NCBI RefSeq assembly: GCF_047663525.1
Contig: NC_092592.1
Coordinates: 24,609,001 to 24,673,000, forward strand
Source of the DNA: Anas platyrhynchos
Taxonomy: Eukaryota > Chordata > Aves > Anseriformes > Anatidae
Reading direction: 5' to 3'
Length of the DNA: 64,000 nucleotides
Under the pieces are notes generated by a model that was given only the letters and a program-made list of their open reading frames with translations, was not told where the DNA came from and made no database searches. Shown here in pieces: positions 14,694-26,950 of the stretch; within the stretch, counting starts at the first letter, position 1; each line of letters begins with the position of its first letter. Made by a program: the position numbers and the translations under genes.

Positions 14694-14743
14694 AAAGGTT
14701 CAGCCAATTTCATTTCAGATGAAATGAAATTGGCTGAACCTTT
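14694..14743. repeat. Perfect 24-bp inverted repeat, 2-nt spacer
   Basis: Left arm 14694-14717 begins AAAGGTTCAGCC and ends TTTCA. The right arm 14720-14743 is its exact reverse complement, ending GGCTGAACCTTT. The spacer is GA (14718-14719). Immediately outside the arms the pairing breaks (T opposite T), then two more A-T pairs are possible. The structure could form a near-continuous hairpin or cruciform. Confidence 0.95.
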
Positions 14744-17199
14744 TTTCAGATTCATTTAGGGAAGGGAAGAAGAGAATTTGACCATCTTATTAGGCATTGT
14801 AAAAAACATCAAACCTTCAATTACAAAAAAAAGAAAAATCCTTGGCCTTTTGCATAATTTCATTCTATTCAGGGCTACCAACTCAGAAAAAAGAATTACC
14901 AATTACTATGCCAAGTTGCTGACTTTAGGTCAGCTTATTTTCTGCATTTACATAGATGCCTAGTGCAAGAAAATAGTCCTTTCTTCAGTAGCATGTTCTC
15001 AACTATGTGTAAATAAGATTCGTAACTATTGAAATCACATGAGCTAAAGAGTTTTCAATATAAGCTTATTTTAGTCTGTACTGACAACATAGCATTCACA
15101 CACTGCAATTTAAACTTCTGGCTAACTCCCCTTCCTGGTGTTTTGACATAATGATCAACTTCAGGACACTCTGGTTTTGCCCTCTGCAACAACCCTACAA
15201 AAAGTTACTCAGCTGAAGCAGCTCACCACATAACCACATAACCACCAAACCAATGGGAGGAACCAAGACTAGCTGACAACTCAAATTTACATCAATCCGA
15301 ACTGCTTTGGAACTGCACCTTTATGAGTGTTAATGTATAAACACATGTATATAAACATGAAGTGAAGCAGTAAAAAAAAATGCAGTCTATTTTCTGTTCC
15401 TCCCTTGAAAGGTGTTACTCAATGGCAGTGATGGCTGAGCAGCAGAAGAAAGAGTCCCAGTCTACAATTTCAAGTATTAAGTAAAATGAGGGCTAAACTG
15501 GAAGTTTTATTATTAGACCATGTTTTAAAGAGATGTGAAAGCAAGTTGCATACTATTCCTGACCACGTCAGGAGTAGCTGAACTTCAGCTGTCAAGAGAA
15601 ACAGGGATCAGACAGCCATACACAGAAACTGATTTGATCATGAGGATGGAATCTGCTTGTGTCCATAAACATATGTAGATTCAGGGTGTTGGTTTAAGTA
15701 CAGAATCTTGCACAAAGATAGCTTCTCTTATCTAAATACATCCCAAAGTACCATACACGTTCCACTTCTTCAGGACTCAACTCTCCCAGAACTGCTCTGC
15801 AGGATGCAATTGTTTATTGGCTACAACATGCTCCTTTAGAAGACATGGAAGTGCGTAAATAAATATCTGGAACGCCTTGTGACGCAAAGGATCATATAAA
15901 GATACAACTTAAATTTTTATTTAAGGACTACTGAAACATGACTCAAAAATACACAAGAATTCATTTGGGAAAACACCCCTACCTTACACTAAACATGTAT
16001 TCCTTCTCAAACAGGAGGGACATTGAGATCAATAACAAGCTTTTTTCCTTAGTATTTGTCACTATCCTAATAAAAGCTATCAAAATGAAAAACTGCATAA
16101 GAGAAATGACCAAGTGCATTAAAAAGGCCAGCTGGAGAAATGGGGCTGAAGCTACCCGCTAGCACTGCCTGATACAGCGTGCGTCAGATGCACATGCATA
16201 GCTCCACCCTCCCACCAAACTAAACTCTCCACAAACCTGTTCTATAAAACCTTTGCCACAATCTTGGCGAATCTGCATTTTCTGTGAGACCTCAATTTGT
16301 CTGCATTCTCTTGTAAACTCTCATGAAACAGGAGGATTTACATTAAAGCATTTGCTAACTTTATGAAGGCCAAGAAAACAAACTTGGTCTCATAAAGAAT
16401 TTTGTACAGAATAATTTAAACAAATCAGTCTTAAGTAGCATTTAAAATAACCTATATTAAATATCTAAAAAATATAATCTTTTGCATAGAATAAAGAAAA
16501 GTGCAGCTACAGCATAACATTCTATACCACAAGAAATTACTAATTTACCAGTGGTATATAGCTAACTGTTGTCTCTCCCGAGACTACAGCAACTACAGTC
16601 ATATTTACTGAGAACATTATATTAAAAGAGAGGGATTACATTGTCTCATTGTCTGTAAAGCACATATAAACTTTTTGCTTTTTTAAAAAGCAAGCAAATC
16701 TGAAAAATTAACTATCAAAAATTATTTCCCTTGACATGACTTGGAAAGACGAAATATCCTTTGTTCTTTTAGAATTACATTAAATAAATCCCTACATATT
16801 TGGTTTCTGTTTTGTGAAAATAAATTACAAAGCTTGTAAGAGTGCAAGCTTTATCTGTTCTAAAAAAGTTGACTGTTTTTAGGATTAAAATTCTTTATTT
16901 CCTTCTAACTTCTTTGCATTGCAATCCCTCTGGTAATCAAGCACAGGATAGTACCAAATAAGCTTTGGAGAATTCTATTTTCACAGCTCAGAGTATAGAA
17001 AGGATCTAAAAAGTAGAGAAGTAGGTACATGAAGTTTAGGAAAATAAAAGTCCAGCTACTGTTGTCCAGTTTAGATGGAAAGCAAGCAACCTTTAAATAT
17101 CTTCCTACTTCACATATTTGCATGCCTAAATATAATAAAAAAAGCATATACCTAACCAGTTGTTAAAGCATTTTCTTTTTTGTTTAAAAAAAATCAACT

Positions 17200-17205
17200 T
17201 TTATT
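17200..17205 (-). terminator. Candidate SLC35G1 polyadenylation signal
   Basis: TTTATT on the plus strand reads AATAAA on the minus strand, about 109 bases past the SLC35G1 stop, within CCAATAAAAG. It is the first canonical hexamer downstream of the stop. A second lies at 16894-16899 and would give a longer 3' UTR. Which is used cannot be told from sequence. Confidence 0.5.
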
Positions 17206-17313
17206 GGGTATAGTTTGATACTATAGTTTCATGAAATATTTAAAATAAATAAAAATAAATATTTTATATATTTCAAGATTGCTCATTTCTGTAATGAAAC
17301 AGTGTCTGTGTAG

Positions 17314-18073
17314 TTAGATTTCATTTTGTTTAGCTTTTTTTGAGCTTTGCCGCCACTTACGAATGGCAGTTCCAGAACTACTAGCTACTACGCAAAGAGC
17401 ACCACCCACAGTCCACCAAGTTGGTAGATGATTGAGAAAAAGAATCTGTAAAATAAAAGCAAACACCACATCCATTGTTTTCATTATGGCTACGGGTCCA
17501 GCTTTCTCTATCTGTAATGCTTTTGTGAGAAATATCTGACCCCCTAATCCTAATAAGCCTATCAATATTAGAAAAACTCTGTCTTTACCACAGTATGGTA
17601 AACGCCATTCATTCATAACAAACAATGCTATAACACATCCAATTAAACCAATGACTGCATAATACCAAATTGACAAAAAATAATGCACAGATTTTCCCAC
17701 CTTTCTGAGTATAACAAAAGTTGAAGCTGATGACACTGTGCTTGCAATTGCTGCAATAGTTCCTTTAAGATGATCTGCGTAACTTCCTTCAATCCCCGTA
17801 ACGTTCGACCCAAACAGAAATGGTGGTCTGGCAATAAGAACCACTCCAGTGATTGTGAAGAGGGTAAACAGAAGATCCCAAATACTGTATTTCTCTTTGA
17901 GAAAGATCCATGCCAGCAATGATGTAAAAACAGGACTGCTAAAAGTTATAACTGTGGCATCAGCTAGAGGCATTACTTGGAAAGCATAGTAGAGAAGAAT
18001 CATTGCACTAGAGCCAAGGAGTCCTCGGAAGAAAAGAAAAATTCTTTTACCTTTTGGTCCCAAAAACCCTGTT
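17314..18073 (-). CDS. SLC35G1: SLC35G1 coding exon 3 (last)
   Basis: Acceptor TTTTCAG/AACAGGG on the minus strand. The first A completes a Lys codon begun in exon 2, giving ...YYK-TGFLGPKGKR. It encodes residues 132-383: the later part of the first EamA half and all of the second, then TAA at 17316-17314. An ATG 5' of the acceptor keeps the frame open to 18129, but those residues are intronic and absent from the family. Confidence 0.97.
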
Positions 18074-21000
18074 CTGAAAATTAAGAAAAACAAGAGTGTC
18101 ACATTAAAATATAAACAGATATTGGGCATGAAATAAGCAAGCCAATGACATTATTGTACAAAACTTCCCAAATGATGGACATATCTCAAACATCAAAACA
18201 CTTAAACGTTTGATCACGGAGCCGTTTACTTCCACCACCACATGCCAATCACATTTAATGTCAGGAACCTATTCTAGTATTAATTTTGTGCTTGCAAATA
18301 ACCCCAAAATTATCAACAAATTATCTCCTATTTTTAACAACACTTCTACAGAGTTTACATTAGATGTATTGGTCTTCCATGAATTAATTTCTACATTTCA
18401 GGGAGTGAAAGATTTTCAGTTTTCTGAATTGAAATAAGAAATTATCAATTAACCCAAAACAACACAGTTAGGCATACAAAGTCAGATTAACAATAATATC
18501 ACAATCTGATTTAAGATCCAAATTATCGAGTGATAGTTCCAATATCTACTTTTAATAAATAACTTTATATTTTTTCTACACTTACTTGTAGTATATTAAA
18601 CCAGGAAGAACAAATGCCATTTGGAAAATGCATCGAAATGCACTCACTTCCACTGAATGTACATCTTCTATCTTTTTAAGGAATAAAGAGGCCACTGAGA
18701 AAAGGAAGGCAGACAGCAAGGTATAAAAAAGACCAAGTCCTGGACAAGCAGCTTTCTTCTTTGTTCCTGCAACAGATAAAACTCCGGTTAGTACTGATCT
18801 GTCCAGCAATCAGTGGATTTGTTTTAGATGTCTTTACATACTGTAGTGCTGTGTACATTTGTAGCCATTCTTGCAGTACACAGAGGTAAGCAAAAGAAAC
18901 AAACGCAAATACCACATTTATTTACCAGACCTACCTTGAAAGTATGTTTCACTAATCACCACAGCCCTCCTTTTTTCCTTAAAACTGGAGATAAAAGATA
19001 AAACACTTTGGATGCAAAACTATTCCTGCATTTCTCATAGTCCTATGTCAATTAGCAGGTTTCTTTGAGGCACGACTGCACTTTGGGATATCCATTACAG
19101 GACTAGTTGTGTGATTCTGACTACCGCCCATGGTCACTAAATAAAACTGACTGCAAAATGGGCCATGGTCAGATTATGAAATACCAAAACTCATTATCAG
19201 GGCATTACTGGATTATTGAATAAGTGTATTAAGGTTCCTAAGCAACAATTCAGTTTCCTTTCTCACATACACGTACAAATAAAAACTGCATAAAGAACCA
19301 CACTTCTGTTATACCTCACATGCATTTTACAGCTAGATGACCCTAAATTTGATCTACAACTACAAGAGTTTTAGATTCTTTCAGCAAGATATTATATAAG
19401 TATTTTATTCAAATAAATATCAAGCATTTTAAACCAGAAGAAATGAAGGTCCTTAGCTTTAAAACACCTTTGGCCTCCTACAAAGTACTGGTAACTATAA
19501 AACTTCCATGAAGACCTTAGCTTCACCTTTGATTACACTTATCTATCAGACTCACTCCTCCTGAAGCAGTTCCTAAGTCTAATGGCTTCTATTCAAGCTT
19601 GCTTCAGGCCTATTCACTTCAGTGACATACTCTTCCTCGTTCCACCCATCTTCTCCACCCTCTACTATAAAAAGAAAATATAAAAAGTGAAAGCAAACAG
19701 AGAGAGTGAGCCTCTGCTGACCTCAATGCTGTCTCCAAAGAAACCAGATATATTTTTTTCCTCCCCCAATATTACTTGCTGCATAAGAGGAACAGTCCTG
19801 CCACCAAACTCAGAGGTGAAAGCCATGGAAAAGAACCTCTCTCGAAATCAGAGTGGGATGTTACCTCACTATATTTTTTCTTTGTGTCTGCTTAAAATAT
19901 CAGGGGTTGCCCTTTCTTCTACAACACCCTCTAAAGATTAACAGCGAACTCCACATCCACAAAGCGGTGTTTTGATAAAAGGATGCCTCATAGCACACAC
20001 AGCGCAGCAGCCACAGAGCCTCGCGTTGAAGCATTATCAGCAGGGCACTGCTGTGAGTTGCTTAGCAACTACGTATGGTTTTGAAGGTTGTTTTTATTTT
20101 GTTTTTTTGTTAATTAACAGAACTTGTCACAAACCATTTTGATCCTCCCTGAGATCAGCTCTCAAGACCAAGGGCCTTTATCTTACTGCCTCAGAGCTGT
20201 AACTGTGGGCTGACAATTCGGTACAGCATTGGTTCCTGCTTTAACAGCTCTAAAGACCCAGGCTGTACAACAGCAAACAGGATTTAAAATAGGCAGAAGG
20301 CCTACTTTTCAAGGAATACAGCCACACAACAGCTGAAAATGAATGGCAGTTTCTACTAGATAGAAATATTTCTATTTAGCAACAGTCACTCACATAAAAG
20401 GAACTATTAAAATTGCCACTAACCAACACAGGTCGTGGACGTCTATCAGCCATCAAACAGAGCAGATTTAAAAAACGTTTGTGAATTACATAATGTCCTA
20501 ATCCACGCAGTCATGCAAAAGAAATACAAAATCAACAAAGTCACTAATATTAAAGCAAGGGGAATCAGACTGGCCAATGACCAAAATGGGAAATCCAAAT
20601 GCAGGCTGGCTTACAGGAGAACACAGCACAAACAGAGCTATTATCTTATTTCAGGCACGATAGCTTGCCTGATTACTACAGAATGAAGCCAATCTAAATA
20701 ATGGAAGTGTTGAAATGGAAAACCAGTCAAATTACAGCAAAGCAAGCTAAAAGGATCTTACACCCAGAATTAAGCTTTGGATTAAAAGAAAAACCAAAAG
20801 GAATTCATTTCTGTAAGCTGCCCAATACACCTAACCTACCAGAAAGGACATCTTGTAATACTAGAATTTAAACCATCGTTTCATATTGCCAAAGCATATG
20901 CTCAACACAATGAGAGCGTTTTATTTCGTTTTAAAAATAAAACAGTGCAAGTTCCTCCACCAAAAACAAGAACTGCAGTTCTAAAGTACTTGTTTCAAAA

Positions 21001-22687
21001 CATGTCCTAAGACAAAGTTCGGTTAAGATAACATTCCCATCCCACAGAACGATAGGCCTCCAAATGCTAATCCCATGCCATCAAGACACTCAAGCACTCA
21101 CACTTTTTGTTAGAAGTGTTGCTGTCTGAAAAAGTTTCAAGTAGTACCCATCCTCTCTTCGGAGTGGCTATAGATTTTAGACTTGGCCTTCCAGTTTCAT
21201 TCCTTGGCTATGTCCATGAATAAAGCTTTCAAATGATCTTCCACTCCTGTTTCAAGTCCTAGTCAAATGCCTCCCATTGCATGCAATCATCTGTGCAAAT
21301 TCTCTTTGCATTTTAATGCCATGCTTTCCAACATCTTTTATACTTGAAAAATATATATTGAGAAAAAAAAATCAAACCACCTCTTACATACATGCAAACT
21401 TAAGAGCGGTAGCAGAGGCATGATAGGCCACAGGGAAAGAAGTCAATGAGAACTTGTTTCTCCCCAGCCTTCAGGAAAGCCAGGGGAAGGTTATCTGTTC
21501 TTCACATAAGAAGGACCAGAACAGTTCTCTCAGACCACAGGAAAGCACCACGGGCACAACAGCCTGCCTATGAACTAACCACGGTCATGCAGACAGGCAT
21601 GAGTCATAAAGTTCACCCATTGACTCAACATTTTGCTAGACTGATTACACACAAAAAAAGTTCTTTTGCAAATAACTGCAAGTTTCTTGGGGTTTCAAAT
21701 ATTGTTTTTTCCAAGCTTTGCCTCAGTACTAATGTAAACTTCACTGGTCTGCCATCTCTTTTGGCCTCTCCATAGCTCCCTGTTTAACAAGGATTGCCGT
21801 TCTATACATTTTCTACTAGAAAATTAATTATAGTCCATATTTAATAGGAACTATTCCCCAACATAGTTGCTTAAAAAATAAGCATGTTTAAGTACTTCAG
21901 GTGACTTAAAGTTATTTTAAGCTAACATTTACGTTTTAAAAGGCAGCCACGTTGAGCCTAGAACAACATGTTGTACATCTTGCACTAAAGCTATGGCTTC
22001 ATCAATTCAAAATAACAGAGTAAAGTGAGAGTCTGACAAAGTGAAGAAGAATACAGTCACACAAAAGTATGGTAGCAATTACCAGGGAAGTCACAGCTGT
22101 AAGCAGAGTCCCTCCCCGTTACTTTCAGGAGGGCAGCGATGCCCCTTCTCAAAACATGCACAGCGCTGCCAGCTGAACCTGTCAGCTTGGAGTCACCCCA
22201 AACCAGCCTCACTTCACAACAAGAAGCGAACCCCAACACCTGTGGCCGCCCCGGAGCGGCAGGCAGCGGGGAGAGGAAGAAGAGGGTGAGGCCGAAGGCG
22301 CTCGCCCCGCGCCCCCGCCGGCTGCCAGGTGCGGTGCGGTGCGAGCCGGGGCCCCTGGGGCCGCTTCCTCTTCCTCTGTCCCGGCGACAATGTCACTCCG
22401 CGGGCGGGCAGCCCCGCCAGGAGGACGCTGCCCCCCTGCCACCAGCCCCAGCCCCTTCCCCTGCCGCCCTCCTCACCGGGTGCCCCGCAGCAGCGCGGCC
22501 AGGGCGAGCCCGAGCAGCAGCCGCAAACGCGGCACTCTTCGGCGCCCACCGCCTCCATGCCCGGTGCCGCCGGGTGCAGGCAGGGCTGCCCCGTGCCCGC
22601 ATCGTCCTCCAGCCCCGGCGGCGCCTCCAGCTCCTTGTCTGTCCCAGCCGGGACAGCGGCAGCCTCGCCGGCCTGAGACAGCACCAT
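17314..22687 (-). CDS. SLC35G1: SLC35G1 (TMEM20/POST) EamA-family membrane protein, whole gene span
   Basis: Coding exons, in order of translation, are 22687-22477, 18766-18586 and 18073-17314. They join in phase to 383 codons, compared with 365 in human as I recall. Residues 1-75 are a variable, Cys-rich cytosolic N-terminus. From about residue 80 come ten hydrophobic segments forming two EamA halves: the first holds GLGLFYTLLSAFLFSV and PLADATVITFSSPVF, the second GLGGQIFLTKALQIEKAGP and PTWWTVGGALCVVAS. The family belongs to the drug/metabolite transporter superfamily. The human protein has been described as a STIM1 partner (POST) and, more recently, as a citrate transporter. It ends in a basic tail rich in Lys, Arg and Ser. 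The gene lies head to tail with LGI1, as in mammals. The start is less sure than the rest: an in-frame ATG 23 codons upstream (22756) is also open. Confidence 0.95.
18074..18585 (-). other. SLC35G1: SLC35G1 intron 2
   Basis: 512-bp intron with GTAAG donor and TTTTCAG acceptor. AT-rich, with nothing else recognised inside. Confidence 0.93.
18586..18766 (-). CDS. SLC35G1: SLC35G1 coding exon 2
   Basis: Acceptor CTGTTGCAG/GAACAAAG and donor TACAA/GTAAG on the minus strand, 181 bp. The first two bases finish the Gly-71 codon; the last two start Lys-131. It encodes TKKKAACPGLG and the first two membrane helices (GLFYTLLSAFLFSVASLFL and FRCIFQMAFVLPGLIYY), closely matching the human exon. Confidence 0.96.
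18767..22476 (-). other. SLC35G1: SLC35G1 intron 1
   Basis: 3.7-kb first intron, donor CCCG/GTGAGG at the CpG island and acceptor TTGCAG. AT-rich; the small open frames within it have no coding character. It contains a 16-bp perfect palindrome at 20360-20375 (ATAGAAAT repeated as its own complement). Confidence 0.9.
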
Positions 22688-23255
22688 GAGGGAGCCGGGC
22701 TCCGTGCGATGCCGCCGGCTCCTCGCAAGCCGGCAGGCACCTGGCTTGGTGCGCATGCGGTGCCGCCGCCCAGCGCCGCCCGGCTCCCTCCCCCGGCCGG
22801 GGCGGCAGCGCCGTGCCCCTGAGGGGCGGGGGGTTACGGTCGAGCCGCGGCTGGTTCCCCCGGGGCGCCGGTCCCCGTCCACGTCCCACGGCGGGCACCT
22901 GCCCGCGGGACAGCGGGAGCCAAACCCATCCAGGGCAGGAGGGATGGCGCCGCCGGCTCTGCCCCGCGGTCCCCTCGGACAGCGGTGGCCGCCTGAAGGG
23001 GACCCGCAGAGCCGTGCCCGGGCGGGCGGCCGGGGCTCGGCTCGACGGAGCGAGGCCGCGGCGCCTCGGGAGGGGGAGCCCGCATCGCGCCGGAGAGAGC
23101 GGCGGGGCCGCCCCCCGCCGGGCCCCGCTGCTGGCGCCCTCGCGGAGCCCTCACGTTGGTGGCCCTGCAGGCCGCGGGCGGGCGCCGCTGGCAAGCTTGG
23201 CGCGGCGGCGTTCCTCAAAGGGGATAAACGTGTGGAGAAGGATGACGCGGGGCTG
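22215..23255. promoter_or_regulatory. SLC35G1: CpG island promoter of SLC35G1
   Basis: About 1 kb of strongly GC-rich, CpG-dense DNA containing SLC35G1 exon 1 near its left side. AT-rich DNA begins sharply on both sides. No TATA box stands out at a suitable distance from the start codon, as is usual for island promoters. The long open frames on both strands here come from the lack of stop codons in GC-rich DNA. Confidence 0.85.
22477..22687 (-). CDS. SLC35G1: SLC35G1 coding exon 1
   Basis: From ATG at 22687 the exon encodes 70 residues (MVLSQAGEAAAVPAG...) plus one base, ending at donor ACCCG/GTGAGG. That G plus GA from exon 2 makes Gly-71, which proves the phase. Near its end is a cysteine cluster (CRVCGCCS...RCC, residues 52-67), comparable to a Cys-rich patch at the same place in the human protein and a plausible palmitoylation region. 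Both candidate ATGs (22687 and 22756) have C at -3; the one at 22687 has G at +4, which favours it slightly. Confidence 0.85.
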
Positions 23256-24724
23256 TGCAGGGACGCTGAAAAGTCACCTGAGCCCGTAATAAAAAGTACA
23301 TTGCGCTTACACGGGACTGCTGCCTCATGCTATCAGCTCCTCCCGCCCGCTCACGGGAGGATTTGCGCTGCTCTTTATCTAATATAATTGACCTTTTATT
23401 TCAGCCGTTCTCTACAGCGCAGTTCGAAGCCTTGCACAGATTTGAACAGCTCGGCTTTCTTTCCACGGGCCCATTAAAATTTAATTGTTACGAGCAGTGG
23501 CACTTCTGTGAGAGAGCTGCAGTGTGCACCAGCTGCATCCATAGAGGTCAAAAGGCATTTAGGGGGAAAGGCATGCACTGTGCACGTGGAAAGCCTTACA
23601 GGGTGGTTAGCAGGGTAGGAACATCATTTAACCACTTCCTCATAGTATATTTTCCTTAAATAAAGCAATGCTGCCTATATTTTTACACAGAAGAATCAGA
23701 AGGGGTAGCTGGCCAAAATGAATAGGAAGTAGAGCAGCCCCTTTACCCATCTAAGAGCACAGAGAAAAAGCAACACAATAAATATTGAATTCTAAAATTC
23801 TTCCCCTTTTGAGCAAGTTGAGCTGTTATCAATAATTAAAATCGTAATTTATCTTATGAATCTCCAATAAGAGATTTGTCCTCGCACTAATCTTCTAGTT
23901 GCATAAATTAGTGTTTATTGTTAACAAAGGGAAATGAAATATATACCTTTAGCAAAATGAGTACTACATGGTAAATATAAGCTATTTCATACAAAGTATT
24001 TTAAGCTTTCACTCAATATAGTCATAAAAACTGTTTCAAGCTTTCCTTGTCTCTGATGTAGCACTTTTTATAGTCTATGCTAATCCACCAGAGGCTATAA
24101 GTAGTTCATTATCTAGGAGCTAGCATTTGATTAATATGTCCAGAATTATTTCACAAATTATTCTTAACTTTGACTTAATTTAGAAGGAAGTGCAAATGCA
24201 CTTGGAAGCCCACTGCCTTCCCCAGAAGCGTACTCTTTGCTGTACCTTGGGTCACTCTTTCTTGGATCGCCACAAGAAGCCACAACTATTCTTCCCCAGG
24301 GAGGTGTCAGTGAAGAGCGGCAGTGGAAATTGTGTTTCTCAACCATCCTGAGGGTGGCAATCTCTCAGGCCTCCAGAAAGAAGACCTGGCACTTTCCTGG
24401 CCAGGCTTGCACAGCACAAGCACCCACAAAAGGTTCTGTCTCTTACCTAATGATGGCATTAGGTAGCTGAGCTCTGGAGCCAGCAACAGCAGAAGCAGCA
24501 CTTGATTTTTAGTAAGGAAAAACAGCCAAAACATTTAATCCATACTACAGGCACAGAATGAAATTTAATGTGTTCTCATGGTTTGGGGCTAGTTTTAATA
24601 GCTTTATACTTTGTTAAATATGCAGATTATATATTTATTTTACAGTTCTGCCACTCCTAAACCCAAAGCAAAATTGCACCATAGACAATTTCAAGGAGAC
24701 TGCAACACCCTCTTCTGTTTCCTT

Positions 24725-24749
24725 CCCCCCCCCCCCCACCCCCCCCCCC
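24725..24749. repeat. C13-A-C11 homopolymer tract
   Basis: Thirteen C, one A, then eleven C on the plus strand. The minus strand is therefore G-rich enough to form a G-quadruplex and the plus strand an i-motif. Exact lengths of such runs are often unreliable in assemblies. Confidence 0.85.
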
Positions 24750-26417
24750 ATTTCTTGCCCTGTGTGTCTGGCTTTAACCAAAACAACTAAGGGCAGTACT
24801 TGTTTATGCCAAGATACATAAAGTGTTCTGTTTGCTCCTGGTCAAACTGCCAGTGAAACTGCCAGGCTTGTCTCAACTTGAAAGCTTCCACATTCTGTTT
24901 GTAAAGTACAGCCCTCTTTTCTGAATAAGGAGAGCGCTTCCAAAATGACAGCGCAGCTGCCCAAACTAACCAGTAGGCAAATGTAATTTGCAGTCAGACT
25001 GCCCTAGATTGGAAAATTAAGTAGCTGCATAAATGTGACAAGTCAATGTTTTATGCAGCTCTTTCAAGTACAGATTAAGCCTCGTCTGTGTAACACTATG
25101 CTGGGAACTAGCTGTTCCTTTCCCCAGCACATTGCCAGCTTGCAGCCAGCAGTAGAGCAGTAAGCACCTCCTATAGTATCTTCCCTGAGCACAAAGTCTG
25201 TAAAAAAAAGTTGTATAGAGCTTGGGCAATTTGACCATTCTGACTCACATATAAAAAATACATAGCTATATACTCACATATATAAAAATAAACTACAATA
25301 CCAGCCAGAGTGGTATTCATTTAAGTTGCGTTTCATGTTATAAGTGCAGAGAGGGAGCCACCTTCTGTATAGTCAGCACTTGTCACACAGAGAGTTTTCT
25401 TGGTTTATTCTTTTCGAATAAATACTCTTTTCAGTCCACACCCAGAATTTAAGCAGACAGTTTTTGTCATTATAAATATGAGAAACAAGTCAGTACTACA
25501 GGTTGAGATACAGACCTGACAGGTACTTTACAGTAAAGTACTGTAATGAATCATCTGGTCTGGGTCTGTGTGCCTGGTGATCAATCTTCTGGTGTTAGGT
25601 TTCCATCACCTTGCCTGCAAGCACTGTCTCTGACTACTCAGAGTGACTTTTCAGAAATTCTAACAGAAACAGGCACAAATGACAAAGCAATTACGTGAGC
25701 TTTGTGGAGAGCCATGTGAGTTTTCTTTGAGATTGTAAGAACTTTATCCATTATCACACCATTTATTTTAACCAACTCTGAGATATTCTAATAAGCTTTT
25801 TGAAGCACTGTTGCATCTTGGAGGTTTAGTGAGAACTAAAAAATATAAACCCAGTTAGTTCTGAACTGAACTAGCCCTTCCTTGTCTCATGTAAGGGCAG
25901 CATTGGCTCCTTGTAGCACAGGCGGGGAAGGCAGCAGGTTGGATTTCTGGGTACTGCATGCAGAACACACCCAGTTATGTCTAGCCCAGTGCAATCAACA
26001 CAGCTGTGCCAGCACAGTTACATACTACTTAACCTACAAAAATAGTAAAAGATTTGAATAAAACCAGCAAATTGCACTGATGGCTTTTATTCTATAAAAA
26101 TCCCTACTTCTTTAAAACCAATTTTAAGATCTTAATTTGAGATTTAAGTTATCTAGCAATAAATTCTTTAAAACCAATATAGGCTAGTGCAAAAAAAGCA
26201 ACACAGTAAATAAAACTTGCATTTGCTCCTTTCCTTCTGAAAAGGTTTAGCACCAAAATAGATCAGCTCCTGAAATGCATCCATCTCTTAAGAGCATTCT
26301 AATAGCAGTTCACCTCTGCACATGAATGCCATAAAATAAATGATCATTGCAGCATTAAGGAGGTTCATTGCCCAGGTCATTCATTCAAACTCATAGTCAA
26401 TTCAGAGTTGTTTGGAA

Positions 26418-26950
26418 ATCATGGAATGGCTCAGGATGGTAGGCTTATCTGGTCCCTTGAAGGGTCATCTAGTCCAAGTCCCCTGCTCAAAGAAGGCCAA
26501 CTAGAATAGGTTGTTCAAGACTGTGTTCTTTGGGGTTTTGAACATCTGCAAAGATGGAGACTGCACCACCCCTCTAGGCAACATGCTCCAGCATTCAATC
26601 ACCTTCACAGATTAAAAAAAAAAAAAAAATAGAAAAGAAAAAAATATATATGTTTAAATGGATTTTCTTTTGTTTTGTATTGTAATTTTCCCCTTTGCTT
26701 GTTGTCCTGTCACTGGACACCACTGAAAAGAGCCTTGCTCCACAGTCTTTATGACATCCCCTCCCCACTCCCTTTCCCCCAGTCAGATATTTATACATAT
26801 TGATAAGAATCCCCAAAACTGTCTCTTCTCTCAGCCTCTTTTTGTATGACAGATACTTCAGTACCTTAATTATCTCCATGGCCTTTTGCTAGACTCACAC
26901 TGTTATGTCCATGTTTTTCTTGCACTGATGTTAGACACTTCCAGTCCTGG
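26418..26950 (-). mobile_element. CR1 LINE fragment, 5'-truncated, minus strand
   Basis: Starting with AATCATGGAATGG, the plus strand reads the reverse complement of a CR1 3' end: GGTCATCTAGTCCAAGTCCCC, then later TTGTCCTGTCACTGGACACC, CCTTAATTATCTCCATGGCC and GTCCATGTTTTTCTTGCAC. A poly(A) and ATATAT stretch near 26613-26650 interrupts it. It is well diverged, so an old copy. No open reverse transcriptase frame remains. Confidence 0.8.

Larger units (their letters stand above)
721..17160. other. Intergenic AT-rich DNA, no gene recognised
   Basis: About 16.4 kb without any open frame that looks coding: all are short, lack recognisable motifs and have no flanking splice signals that would join them. 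It holds simple repeats (poly(A) near 3189-3217, a 31-bp degenerate minisatellite at 4205-4275, TA/TG-rich runs near 6157-6200 and 12196-12236, an AAAC repeat near 12661-12685) and a perfect inverted repeat at 14694-14743. I recognise no CR1 or LTR copy here. On gene order this is the interval between the 3' end of SLC35G1 and the next gene to the left. Confidence 0.6.

Noticed and set aside
17643-17834. Open frame in another frame over SLC35G1 exon 3
   Set aside because: A shadow of the real exon.
22214-23218. Long minus-strand open frame (334 codons) through the SLC35G1 CpG island
   Set aside because: Only its segment 22477-22687 is supported, by splice phase and protein similarity. The rest is upstream leader and the start of intron 1 kept open by GC content.
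22139-23387. Plus-strand open frames of 115-233 codons in the same island
   Set aside because: Antisense to SLC35G1 exon 1 with the composition expected from an island; no recognisable domain. A divergent non-coding RNA is possible but unsupported.
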